Of a stretch of 64,000 nt of DNA, positions 1 through 20,100 are shown one piece after another. Position 1 is the first letter of the stretch. Each line of letters opens with the position of its first letter. A program made the translations under genes and the position numbers. The notes under the pieces were generated by a model. It worked only from the letters and a program-made list of their open reading frames with translations, did not search any database and was not told where the DNA came from. The DNA comes from Paralichthys olivaceus (Eukaryota > Chordata > Actinopteri > Pleuronectiformes > Paralichthyidae), in the NCBI RefSeq assembly GCF_024713975.1, contig NC_091094.1, positions 25,568,501-25,632,500 on the forward strand, written 5' to 3'.

Positions 1-60
1 ACGAAAGTGGAATGTAGATAAGAATATGAAGGTGAATACTGTAAGTACTTTGTCTTCCAG

Positions 61-7229
<7,169 letters not shown>

Positions 7230-10200
7230 AGGTCCCACATATGAGGACGAGAGACGCACATTAAGGAGGAGCAGCCTTTACAGACCACAGCACTAAGGCC
7301 AACACCGCTCCTCACATTCACAAGCATGCCTCAGTTACATACACACGCGCACACATGCACATACACACAAACTCATATGTGCACTCACTCATTTCCATGG
7401 CAGCTGACCGTGGAGACACACAGGGTCTCTGGAAATAACTGTAATTTGTACTGCACTTGAAATGACTGAGCTGAGACACACAAACACACACACATACATT
7501 TGCAAACATTTGCACAATCAGCTACATTAAAATGCCATTTCTTAGTTGCACCAGGGGCAGCAGAGATTTAGCCATCTTGCTGATACGCACACATTTCAAG
7601 AAAAAAACAGTCCAATAAATAAAACTTCTTCACATAGGACTTACATGTATCATTTCTATTCAGCACTCACCCGGTGTTCTGGCCAGCCATGGTAGCGACC
7701 ACATCTGGAACCATCATCTAACTGTCAGTGTAAAGAAGTATTGCCTGAACATCACAGGGAGGGTTGTGATGTGGATGGAAGTGGCTTCAGTTTTGTGTAA
7801 AATCTACTGAGGTCACTTCCTTTTTTAAATTGTTTTGTCGTAATTATGTTTTGGCTTATGTCTACACCAAAACACAAACATGTAGCTTAACGGTACACTC
7901 TGATTTTTTATTTAGCATCCAATGATTAGCATTCATTTTGCTATTTATGCAGCCCCAAATGTGTCTGTTTTATCTTTTATGTTTTATTCATTAACTTTAC
8001 AGATTTGCTTTATGTCAATCGTATTGTATTTGTTGTCAAAAAGGTGTTTCAAAGCCTTTTCCAAGAGAAATTCTGGTAGGGAAAAATATTATTTTGGCCT
8101 GAACTTTGTCAAATGGACACGTTCAATTTAAAAATGCTTGAATTAGTTTGTTAGTTAATAAGCTAATTAGCTATTGATTAACTTATACAGAATAAGCTTA
8201 AAACATCCTGTCACTTGAAGAAAATGGTCCTTGTAGCTACAGCCCTGGGTGCTATTAGTGTTTTGCTAAATAACAAACTCAGAGTGTGTAAGGATTCGCA
8301 CATTAAGACAAATTAAGCAAAATGTTATCATGAGGATTTCAACCTCAAAAAGAAACCACAGGAGAGGTCCACCTTGTATGCTAATCCAAAATGTGTGGGG
8401 AAGGTAATGATGGTTAGCTAACTGAATATGTAAGCTGGCTCATAAACTGACGTTATTTGAGTTTAATCAGACTTATCTGTGATGAATTGATTAGTTCCAG
8501 GTCAGAAGATGCCCCAGTATTGCAGCTCGGGGTGTCATGTGACCTGACAGCCTTGAAATACACAAATAATCTGGACATTGAAATCGTAGCAACACACTGT
8601 TCATCGGACTCCATCATGATTATAAAGCAGATTTGCCTTGCTACAGTGACTCCATGTTTCAGCGCATCGTGGGGTTTGTTCCATGCAGTGTTAACAGCTG
8701 ACTTTTACTTCAGTTCTTGAAGTTGCCTTAGTAAACTGTGCATGATATATTGGCTTGTGAAGAATCTCTATTTGATCTAGTGCATCCAGTGTGTTAGGAG
8801 GCATTTGCTCTGTGTCTGTAAATAACTCATTGCGAGTGTATGTATTTCTTAGTCTCCTATTTGCACAAACCAGAAGTGTCCTCTGAAGCCTGCTCCCTTC
8901 CCTTAGTGTCTTTCTTACCTACTGTGGTTTGAAAATATTAGCCCATAGTGTATGAAACCCTTAAACTTAGATTAGTACACTGGTAAAAGTATGTCCTCCT
9001 AAATACGTTCTTATAGCAGTGATTGGGATTGAGCCCAGAGGTTAGTGATCTGCAGTAACAAAAGTGATGGGGGCATGTTGCTGAGCTACACTTAATTTTA
9101 CCTAACTCTGTCTCCATCCTCTCACTCCGTGTCCAGTGCTGCTGAGTTCCTGCAGACAAGGAGATGCTGAGGGGAGGGGTCCAGTGCCTATGATATGGTT
9201 GGGGCCACATAAATGACCTGTGGGGTGAGATTAAGGATGTCTGTCAAATTAACTGTGCAATATGAAAGAGATATAGACAGGTTGTGTGGAGTTCAGTAGT
9301 GGCTTCCTATCACCATTATTCTTCCAGTCATTAAGTTGTGCTGTGCTTTTAGATTGGTAGACTTATTGATAAGAAGTTGCATATAAAAACGTCTCCATAA
9401 TTGATTTACTTTTTTCTCGAGATTAAGTTACGTGGACCAAATATATTTCCATAATTTGGTAAAGTAGGATAAATGGTGACAGAATATTTCCTTTGTATAT
9501 AATGATGATTCCATCCCCAGTATCTGTGAGACATGCTGCTTAGAGGCTCCAGAGATTTTAAGTGAAAAGCAACAGGACTTGATGTAGAAGACTTGTTGCC
9601 TTTCATCTTCCTTAATTGTGACTGATTTGTGGGCAGTATGCCTGAAACAAACTCATTCATTACTGTTGTGTCATATGACATCATCTGAAAAGTGTTTACA
9701 ACTTTCTTAAGAGCCACACTTGAGGTGGGTAAAGAGTCTGCTGTCACAGAAATGGGCTAAATGAGGTAATCACATGGAGATAATGGAGGACAGGCTCTCC
9801 TCAAAGGTGCTGCACTTGAAAAAAAGGCAAAGTAGTTGTGTGAAGAATGAAAAAAGGGACCTTAAGAGAAAGTCTTGCTTCCTAGACTATCAGTCTTAGA
9901 AAATTACCAAAAATATTTCAGATAGCGTAAAATAATCCTATAAGAAATAAAATTAAGACATACTGAACCCTTCCAAAGTATAAAACCACTGTTTGGTTGT
10001 ACGCACCTTGAAAAAAGTGTTTTTGGAGGGCCAACTCTTTTAAGTCAGCTCTCAAAGGATAATGGACACTCAGAGATGTGCGAGCATGGTCAGACAATGC
10101 AGATGGTTTAGAAGAGCAGTGGAGGATGCCATGTATGTTGAACTAGACTTGAGCGATAGAGGGGTCAAGGATGGTTCAAGGTTCCTTCAAAGGCAGTTGA

Positions 10201-13200
10201 AGATCCATTTATATCTTCACTTATGAGACTGTAAAAACTCCTACAAGTCTGACAGTAAAGGTCTGAAAGGGCCGGGTTATACTAATAAATTATTATTTTC
10301 TATAACCTATTATCTGATCACATCAGAGGCCAAAGGGGTTAGTAGTTTTTGTGAGTGACACAAAACTGGGATAATAAGATGAACAGCATTGATAGAGGCA
10401 AGGTCTGATGAATTGTTTAAGTGTAGAGATAACAAACTTCTACTTGACAGTCTCTCCTCCTGGGAGTGTTGTGAACATATGAGTGCAACTCTATTATCAG
10501 TCTCTCACATCAAGAAATAGCTGAGAGAATTAACAAATGATAGCTGGAAAGAGAAGTTCCAACCCTGCTAACTTTCCCAGCTTCACAACACTTACTGAAA
10601 TTAGTGTGTGTGAAACCATGGGTTTTTGGAAAATTGTGGAAAGGTGTGGGAGAGGAAGTTTCAAACACTGTTCATCTGGACCTTATGATAAAGCATCAAC
10701 TTTCACATCCTGGTCAATTGGCCCAAAGAGTCTGTACACTTGCTTATCAGCTTGTCCCACAAAACTTGAAACCCCCGCACCTACACCTTTCCAACAACAG
10801 AATTAAGCAGGCTACATCCAACAGTTTCCTGAAACTAAAGATGATCTGACAAGCAACTCCTGCAACTTTTATCAGTGTTCTGTCGTACAACCAAGTGCAC
10901 CATTGTGAAAGCTTTTGAGTAGAGACTACACATGTTTGCCTGCTTCTAACCCTGGGCTCCGCAAATGTGCATATGTACAAAACTCTGCAATTACATCATT
11001 TCAGACCTGAGACAAGCCTCCAAATATTCCAAGCATTGTGGTGTGCCGACCGCTGTATCGCCAGTGATGATTTGTAGTCCTGACCCTATCACTTCTTCCA
11101 AAACATAGCTGTACTAAAAGAGTTTCAACTGAGAACCATCACATCCTGCTTCCCCTGTTTTATTCTTCTAGAGCACCTGTGTACTGCTGTGGAGATTTCC
11201 ACAGTACCCAAGAATAGAATGCAGGTGATGCAAGTATGTCCACGCTACGTGTTATGGACAGTGTACACGCACAGAGGAAATTGCCCAAACTATCCCAAGA
11301 GCTTGACTATTACATGTGTCAAGGTCAATTGTGCGAACGACTCTATGAGGTTTGATTCCTTGGCTCTCAACAGTCAGTCTGAAGTGAGGAAGCCTTTCCG
11401 ATTAGAGGTAAAAATGTCTTTATGAAATCTGCAGCAAGTTGACAGCAGTCGGCTTTGATTTAGCATTCCAGGGTTATTTGATTTACACATTTTGTGATGA
11501 ATGACGTTTGAGACTGTTCAGGCAAGCCAGAGATAAAGGAGCTAGTGATCAGGAGCCCTTTTTACACATCCTTTTTAAGGCAGAAAAGTTGGACATCGCT
11601 GTTCCACCTTTTATCTGGCAGGGAAGGTTGTCACTGAATATAATCTGTGTAAAGATGAGAGCCAGCATTGGGGAACATGTCCTCTGATTACAGAACTCTG
11701 ACATGCTATCTCAACCTGGGTGGCAGTAAGCAGGCTTTGTTTGGTTCAGTTTTAACAAGCAATGGCGGCATAGTGAGGGGTCTTTTTAACAGCAATATAG
11801 TGGGATCTTAAGAGGCTAAAGGGGCAAGGGAGTTGTTGGTTTGAGCCTCAAAAGCAGGGTGTGTTCGGGGGCCTTAAACCAAGCGCTTAACCCCAAAAGC
11901 AATCCAGCAGCATGTGCAGGTCGGGGGGGTGTTATGTTTGTTTGAGTGAAGAGACAAATGCCAATGAAAATTGAATTGTTGCTGAAAGTTATCCTACCTC
12001 TAAACGTGAATGACGCTGATTGAAGAATAATGTTGTGACCATCCAACCCTCTGATCACCTGTTAGTCAGCTCAATTAAAAGTGACGGAAACAAGAAGAGG
12101 GAAATTCAGGGGCGAAGCTGCAGGGACTTCAGAGGGACGCTCTGTGGATGTTACACTTCCAAACCTCCCCCTTCCTTCCCTCAGTGGCAGAAGTATTACT
12201 TTGTGTTATAGTTGTGGTAAATGAAGCTATTTTAAATACTGTAATGACAAAGAAATAATATATATGTATTTTAACAGCTGTTTTCATCTTTCTCAGTGAG
12301 TTTTATGCTGTATTAAAAAAAATAGAACCCTGTATTTAAAATGAAATTTAAAAAACTGCAGATTATGTCTAAATGTTTTATAAAAGATAAGTTTAGATTT
12401 TGTAAAAGATGTGATATTTTGTGTGATTTGTCTACACTGTTCTAAAATGAGAAATTGAATGTACTGTGACTGCCAACAGGCACAAAATTGATTGAATAAT
12501 TGATTAATGAATCAATATATGAGCTATTAAAATTATGGAACACCCACCTGTTCAAAGTCTTCTTCTTACATAGTTCATTTTAACATTATTAGATGATATG
12601 ATTGTTGAAGGATACAGTGCAAACGCAAATGTACAATTACCTGGATGAACAGAAGATGGGGCTATTTGACAACTGCATTTTAATCACCAGACGTTTGAGT
12701 TCAGCTCTGTTTACTTTTAAAAGACAGAGACTTGTGGTTGCCCCAACTGCAACAACGCAAGTAACTGAATTAACCTCATTCCATTTTATTGCATTTGACT
12801 AAAACTATTATAAATCTAACTATATGATGAATACATATGATGATAAATTAAAAAAAGAGTGCTGGGAAAGGGAACACAATCACAAGGATGTTATACATGG
12901 TCTCAAATACAGCAATACATTTATAAATATATGATATCCTCAATATCAAACTGTTCCTGTGAAAATATATGAGACAAATGAAAACAGAATGACAGTAAAA
13001 TTGATAAGATTTTAGCAACTTCAAACAATACATGTCTTTAAAGGTTCGATTTTAGACCTTTAAAAAAACTCAGCTCAACCCCTTAGAAAGTGAATATTTA
13101 ATGACAATTTAATCAAGCAATGAACACTAAAATATTTCCTCACCTACACACACAAAGCAAATAAAAAATAAGACTTTAAAAATATGACAATCTTTTCAAT

Positions 13201-13950
13201 TTTTTTTATATTCATCTCTACTGTTGGCGATGCATTAAAAAACACCAGTGTGTTTGACTTTGATGACGCATACGCACAAATGCAGCACAGTGGACTGACA
13301 GCAGAATGCTTTCATATCAGTGGGCTAATGCCTAATTGATTTCCTATAGACAGATGCAGGCCTCAGAAGGGTCGTTGATACTCCACACTGAAACACACTG
13401 GGGGTTTATCACCACTGGCTACTTCACTTAAATACAGGATTTTAAAAGGTGTTACTGCCTCTTATTAGACAAAATGTTGCACAGAGCTGAGTGACAGGAA
13501 ATGATGAGAGATACCAATTTAAAATACAAACAGGACCTTTTATTGTAGTTCTAAAGCAACATCCCTGACTAAATAAACACGGATAAAACAGTTTCATTTT
13601 ACTTACTTACAAACCTAAAATGATGGTAGAATAATTTTGATAAATGGAAACATGCGTTCATTCGTTTCCTGCACATTTAAAATTCTCAAACTCATAACAT
13701 TCCTCTGCAACATTAAAGGCCTTGCCATCAAGCTCAGGGGAGCCAACTCATCCAGTTTGTAAATCCCAAGGTTTTTGACTTGCAATTGTACAATAATAAT
13801 TGCTTGTGTATAAATTACTACATTATAACATTATACAATGTGTAATAAACATAAAGATAAATATCGAGCAACCTGGTAATCTCGTGTTATTTCACATAAA
13901 CACTCTCTGCTGATATGATATTGAAATTGATGTTCAGAAACAGATCCGAA
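7230..13950. other. Intergenic region between cdk18 and mfsd4a
   Basis: The start is cdk18 3' UTR. The rest is AT-rich with only short open frames that show no recognisable domain, splice-consistent extension or codon pattern. The longest frames (for example 113 codons on the minus strand at 9406-9747) do not resemble a protein family I know. No RNA gene or clear transposon was recognised here. The human neighbour LEMD1 was looked for by its LEM-domain pattern and not seen. Confidence 0.7.
7614..7623 (+). terminator. Two overlapping poly(A) signals, likely cdk18 3' end
   Basis: Overlapping AATAAA hexamers at 7614-7619 and 7618-7623 lie about 390 bases after the cdk18 stop codon. They are the first canonical signals downstream on the plus strand that I noticed. 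The cleavage site itself is not identifiable from sequence alone. Confidence 0.55.
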
Positions 13951-13953
13951 ACA

Positions 13954-13981
13954 GGGCGGGACCTCGGGGACATCAACCAAT
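13954..13981 (+). promoter_or_regulatory. Putative mfsd4a promoter elements (GC box, CCAAT box)
   Basis: A GGGCGGG box at 13954-13960 and a CCAAT box at 13977-13981 lie in a locally CG-rich stretch 150-180 bases before the chosen mfsd4a start codon. The surrounding flank is AT-rich, so the change in composition supports a promoter. A TGAGTCA (AP-1-type) heptamer is at 14082-14088. The transcription start is not determined. Confidence 0.5.
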
Positions 13982-14088
13982 CAGCGCCACGTCCGCGTCA
14001 GCAGGAGATAACTGGCACAACTGGACAGTGTCGGTGTGAGTGACTTCCTCCGCTGGTTGTTTCCCTTGGTCTCAGTGTGAATGAGTCA

Positions 14089-14111
14089 GTGTGTGTGTGT
14101 GTGTGTGTGTG
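14089..14111 (+). repeat. (GT)n microsatellite in the mfsd4a 5' leader
   Basis: About 11 GT units end 20 bases before the chosen mfsd4a ATG. The repeat is open in the mfsd4a frame and would encode alternating Val-Cys if an upstream in-frame ATG at 14081 were used. Confidence 0.9.
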
Positions 14112-14131
14112 CAGCTCCTCTCAGGACCGAC

Positions 14132-17100
14132 ATGAAGCTGCTGGACGAGCGCATCTGCTCGCTGTTTAAACGTCACTGGAGGCACACTCTCACCTACTGG
14201 AGCGTGTTCTTCAGCTTCGGCCTGTGCATCGCCTTCCTGGGACCCACGATCCTGGACCTGAGGTGTCAGACCCAGTCCACCCTGCAGCAGATCACCTGGG
14301 TCTTCTTCTCCCAGCAGTTCTTCCTGCTGGTGGGCGCCAGCGTGGGGGGACTCTTCAAGAAAACGTGAGTGTGGTTGGGGAGCAGTGATGGGATGATGCT
14401 CCACACACCATGTTGTTTTCTATCATAAAGTCATGGTGAACAGGGCAAATGGTACAAAACGAAACATATTCACAACAACACTTGAAACACTGGTATCATT
14501 ACTTATGTTTCTGTGTTTATACCTGAGTAGAGTTGTCCGATACTAGAATTTCACACTCGATACCCAGGAAAATGCTTGATACTTTTTTTAAATTAAAGAT
14601 TAGAACAATAAAAACTAACATTAACATCAAAGTTTCTGTCGCTGGTTGACTTTTCTCGGCTTCAATCTGGGATTTTAAGAGAAACACAACACTTTTCAGA
14701 CACAAACAATTGTTGATAACTAAACAGATGGCTAATGTGGCTGTCAGCTAATTGCAAATAAGGATAAACGGATAATGATAACGAGTGCCGCAGACAGGTT
14801 AACGTTTGTAACTGTTTAATACTTCAATGTTGTTGAAACAGGAACTTTACTGACCTCTCAAAAGCCTTTCCCTGGTCATTTGCCTCGCATACAAAATTTG
14901 CTTTTGGTTGCAAAGACCCTTAAGTATCACTTAGTATCTGATTTATTTCTACAACCTGAGTTAAAATTGTAGTGTACTCTCACACTGTGTCTGATTTGCC
15001 TCCATTCAGCACATCAAGGTCATGTCCTCACAAATATTTCTGTGAATTGAATTAAATTTCATCTGTCTTGAGTCGACAGTCCTGCCTTTGCGGCTGAAGA
15101 ATTAAAGTGTACGAACGTTGAACATTATATTGACCGCATCATTCATCATTGAGGTTTTACCCTGTGACAGTCAGACTGAGTTCTTGATTTGACTATCAAA
15201 TATGTAACATTCAAAATGCAAACAGTTGTTTCAGGTCTGTGCTGAACCTCACACACTGAGCAGCCACTCAACCTGAGGTGTAAATGTGAGTGTGTGAGGT
15301 GGATGGGGGACATGATTTAAAAAAAACTCTATTTCACAGACGGGTTGATGCTTTCTTCTTCAAATGTCTTATTCAACTCCCAGCTAAATAAGCATAAGCT
15401 GGGAGTTGAATATGACAATGCAAGTTTTAGAATAGTTGATTAAAACTCCCAAAAACATTATTTGAAGATCGGAATGATGTGGTTCGGTATCATGTGTCTC
15501 TTAAGCACATTCCTCACACCCACTAACATCTGGCTCTTGCAATGCAAATGGACACATCTGTATTCGCTTCCAGTTCAACTGCTTTAGAAACAGGTTTTTA
15601 TCAGCTCCATTTGTCAGTGATGAAAACCCTGTTGACCATGCTCATTTCTTGTTCTTGTTCTCCCTGTTCTTCTTGTTCTTGTTCTATTTTCTTTATCGAT
15701 CTTATTGATCTTTTCCATCCATAAAATGTGTTTTGTTTTTATCTCTGCCTTGCGAGGTGACCCTGAGTACTGTGAAAGGCGCCTATAAATAAAATATATT
15801 ATCATTCTTCTTCTTCTTCAGTTTGAAAGTAGATGTTGATGCAACATTTTTTCTTTGCAATGCAGTGACCAGAAATAAACTTCTGGTTGTCAGCACGTAA
15901 AGAACCATCAATATGTACTTATTGTTTTTAAAATCTTGGGAAGAATTATTTGCAAAACACCTCAGTTTCTGTTTGTGACACTGGACATGTCCGACTGGGG
16001 GAACTACAAAGAGGTTACACAACATGAAAACATTACATAATACCTCAGTTCATTATTTTCACATGCTTACCATGGATCTTTATCCTGTGATGATTACTGA
16101 CTAGTCTGTTTTATAAGCCTTCATCACAGACTGATCAGTGTTTTGAACAAACTAAAAGTTATGTAGGACAAGGTTAAAGTTGGAAAGTTGGCAGGAAAGA
16201 ATGGGGAATACAAGGTGAAGATAACATTGTGGTGAATTGAGGCAGGTAAATAAAAGTTAGAGCAGCAGCAGAGCATCAAGGTGACTTTACTGCAATAACA
16301 AGAAAAAGGCTGAAATCAGTCTGGACTGAGCTGAGTCACTTCAATACAACATGGTTCCAAAGTAAAGGTCTAGAAAATGATGAGTATGGAGTCATTTAAA
16401 AAGAAATACCATATATTTGCACTGAGTCTGTTTTTAGTCTGTATCGTCTGAATATGATGTTTAAAGCCGTGGCTGTTGTCTCCTCCAGATTGCTGTCCTC
16501 TCTGACCGCTCTCCTGTCCTGCACGCTCATCATCTCGTTCGTGTTTGCCATCATACCGCTATGTCACCACGTGGTGCTGTTGGCCATCACCATGGCGTTT
16601 GCTGGCAAAGCCATGGGGGTGATTGACACCATCGCCAACTGGCAGCTGGTGAAGCTGTATGAGAAGGATTCAGCCGTCTTCCTGCAGGTCAGAGGAGGCG
16701 GGGGAGGGGAGAGGACGGGTGTGAACGCCTGTGTGTTTGTCTCCGTTCTGGGCTATATTTTCAATTGAGGCTGAATATGGTACTGTGACTGTATTGTATT
16801 GGGACCAATACAAAAACATTTGGGCAGCCCTTTAAGTCAATACTTGGATCTTGGCGTCTCTCTCCACAGGCTTTGCATTTCTTCATAGGCCTGGGAGCAC
16901 TTGTCAGTCCCCTGGTGGCTGATCCGTTCCTGGCAGATGACAACTGCGTTCTTGTGGCCAACCTGACCTCCAACTCTTCCTCATCATCGGACCTTCAGCA
17001 CCTCCGCAACAGTCTCTCCGGCCATGCAACGACACCGCACAACATCTCCCAGTATCCTCTGTACACTGAGGGTGTCGTCATCACCAGGGTGTCCTATGCT

Positions 17101-20100
17101 TTCTGGATCATGGCTCTTATCAATGTGAGTTCAGGACACTACTACATGAGACACGAGTGATGTTGACCAGGACTTATATACGATGCATACTAGTGTATTT
17201 GATTCTGTCTAATATATTGACTCAATGGTCTAATGCTTGTTGATGATGACAGAGACTTTTGTTGAGCCAGTTGAAGCCGTGTCATGTAGCTGCGTGATTT
17301 GTGTAAGAGGAAAGATAACACTACATTAAGCCCAGAGTCTCTTCTTCTAGGGCTGTAAGTTTTTCCGAAAACACACAATTTGTTTGAAAATAGTCAAATA
17401 CCTCACGCATGCAGTCAGAATAGGCTGAACACTTGACCTTGCTCCGTTCGTCTGTGGTGCCTCCTCTGCAAACAGGTGAACACACAGAGTTGTTATGAGG
17501 CAGTTACATGTTACAAAGACGACAAACAGTCTCACCATGATAATCATTTTTCCATCTACAGTGTTGAGTGCTTCTACTTCCCTCTCACGTGCATGCTTTA
17601 AGTCACAGGTAAATAAGAACTGATAAATTAAATAAATGTTGATCTTGGTTAACTTGCTGAAGTCAAACGCTGAAGAAAGTGAAGAACCTTGTCAGTGAGC
17701 TCTTGCAACAAAATAGTGTGGAGAAAAGCCGGTGTCCTCAGAAGAACATTATTCTCATCATCATTGGAGGATGTTCTCCTCCGTCTATGTAAGAACACAA
17801 ATTGAAAATCTCTGTTAGAAATAATGTAAAATGAATTGTTAACTGAGTCAAATTATTTTTTCTGCCTGTTCGAATGTTCCTACTTATATTACTGTATAGG
17901 TTCTGTAGAGTTCACCCACCAATGATTCTTTTTCCCATGATGCTTTGCAGTTGCACAGCAACATGCTACTGGTTCTACAGTGATTTGTTGATAATAGAGT
18001 AATAATGCTGTAAAAACCATATAAACCTGCAACAGTGTGTAAGTCTCCAGAGGCAGAGCTGTCCTGTTCTTTTTCAACTGGAGCTGCTCCAAACAGAGAG
18101 CAGGATGAGACCGCGTGGACTCAACTAGTATGAGAGGAGGTTCACAAACAGAATCAACTGACAGGAAGTGTTGACTGCTCAGTTACTTAACAAAAGATTC
18201 TCTGTGTGTTCTGCCAGCTCCCTGTCCCTGCAGCAGTGCTCGCTCTCATGTACCACGAGAGATTGCTGCCGTGCTTCAACACCAGTCCACCGCTGCTGGA
18301 TAAGGACTCGCTAGCAAGAGTCCCCACCCAGGACAGTGGTGAAGGTAAAGGATGTATGTATTTGTGTGTGTGCTTGTTACCATACTATTCAAATGAAGTT
18401 ACAAATCTCTCAGTATCCCTGTTCCCCCAGAACACGTGCGTTGGTTTGGTTGCTGCAACCCTGCTAAACTCCGGGGTCGCCCTGCTACTTTCTTCGTCAT
18501 ACATGCTCTGGGCGGAGCCATCCTCTTCCTCACCGATGGGATCGTAGTGAGTTTTAAGGCCAACATTACACACATTAAACTGAGGCTGCAGGGGGGGTGC
18601 ATGAGAACTGTGAGACATGGGGCAGAAACAATGGAAAGGTTACTGTAGCTATGAAGTCGCTCACATAAGACTAAATGCTACAGCTTGTGTCACAAATAAC
18701 ACTTTTTAAAGTCAGAACTCAGTCTGACCATTTTCACATGTGAACTCCAGACAATGTCCTGAGAATTAAGTCGAGACATTGTGTGGAGTTGGCCTTTCAC
18801 AGACACACAACAGGAAATTGTCCATCAGTTACATTCTCCCCTGCTGGAAATGCTGCATTTGGTTGAGGCACAGAGTCGTGTTGAGCTGGAAAGAGACAGG
18901 ACATGACACAAAATGTTTGCTGCAGAATTTCACATCAAACAACAGTCTGTTGCTATTCTTTGAATTTTTGGATGATTTTGGCATTGACCCAATCAACTAA
19001 ATCTGCCAATCCAATTTTCTTTGTTGACCTCTCTGTATAAATGATCTGTGTTTCTTGGCTTGCAGGGCTCATACGCTGGTTTCATCTACACCTACGCCAT
19101 CTCCCCTCCTCTGCTGATGGGTCATAAGACTGCTGGCTGCCTGGACAGTGTATTTTGGGCCTCCATCACAGCAGGAAGACTGGTTTTCATCTACCTGTCC
19201 TACAGATTCACAGCACCCAAGCTGCTCACCTTCAGTCTGGTACGAGCGCACATCGAAAGCACAAATCAAACTTGAAATCAAGACTGGAAATTACAGTCCA
19301 GTGAGAAAAAAATTCAACAGGCAGACATCAAACCTGACTGGATTATAGAAGAAAATGGAGGAATGAACAAAAATATGAACAAAAATAAATTGCATTTCTG
19401 ACAGATTATTGTCTAAGTACAGTAGGTATAGAGTAAAACATCTGGAACTAAAGACCAAACTAAACTGCTTTGACATCTTCAGCACTCTAAGGACCCAGTC
19501 ACACCTGGGGGTAACATCTTAGATGATCCTGATCCAATCCCAAGTGGAGCTCTGTGGCTTTGTCAGGATTTATATGTTTTTGTTTCAGTGTGCCAACTTT
19601 ACTAGATTCATACCTGGCATCTACACTTATCCAGAGATTTTCAAGACTTTACAACAGGACAACTTTAGTTCAGGTCTGTTCCTGATTGGGTCTTTTTAAA
19701 GTGAGGTATGATTACCTTCCCTAACCCTCAGTCCAAGCAAGAACAATTCTCTGGTTACTTTGCGTAATTCGGAGAACTTTATATAACAAAGCCACCAATT
19801 GCAGAGTAGACATTCTGCTTCCTGTTTACACTGACCCAGTGTATGTAACCGGTCACATGACTTATTTTTTCAGGGGCACATTCAATCTCAAAAAGGTTTT
19901 TGCACCATTTTCTTTGGTTTCTGGTCTGAAATATAGATTTGAACTCTCCTGAGACTGTCAGATACAGGATTGTTAACTGTAGTCAAAGTTTTAAAGTAAA
20001 AGAACTCATTTGACTGATTATTATATTACTTTATTAAGTTCTACATCATTAGATCGTTAATACTAAAGCAGTTGTTTAAGCCTCAGATGGAGCTAGAGTA

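Noticed and set aside
9406..9747. 113-codon minus-strand frame as a gene between cdk18 and mfsd4a
   Set aside because: Isolated, with no recognised domain or splice context; a LEMD1-like LEM motif was looked for and not seen.
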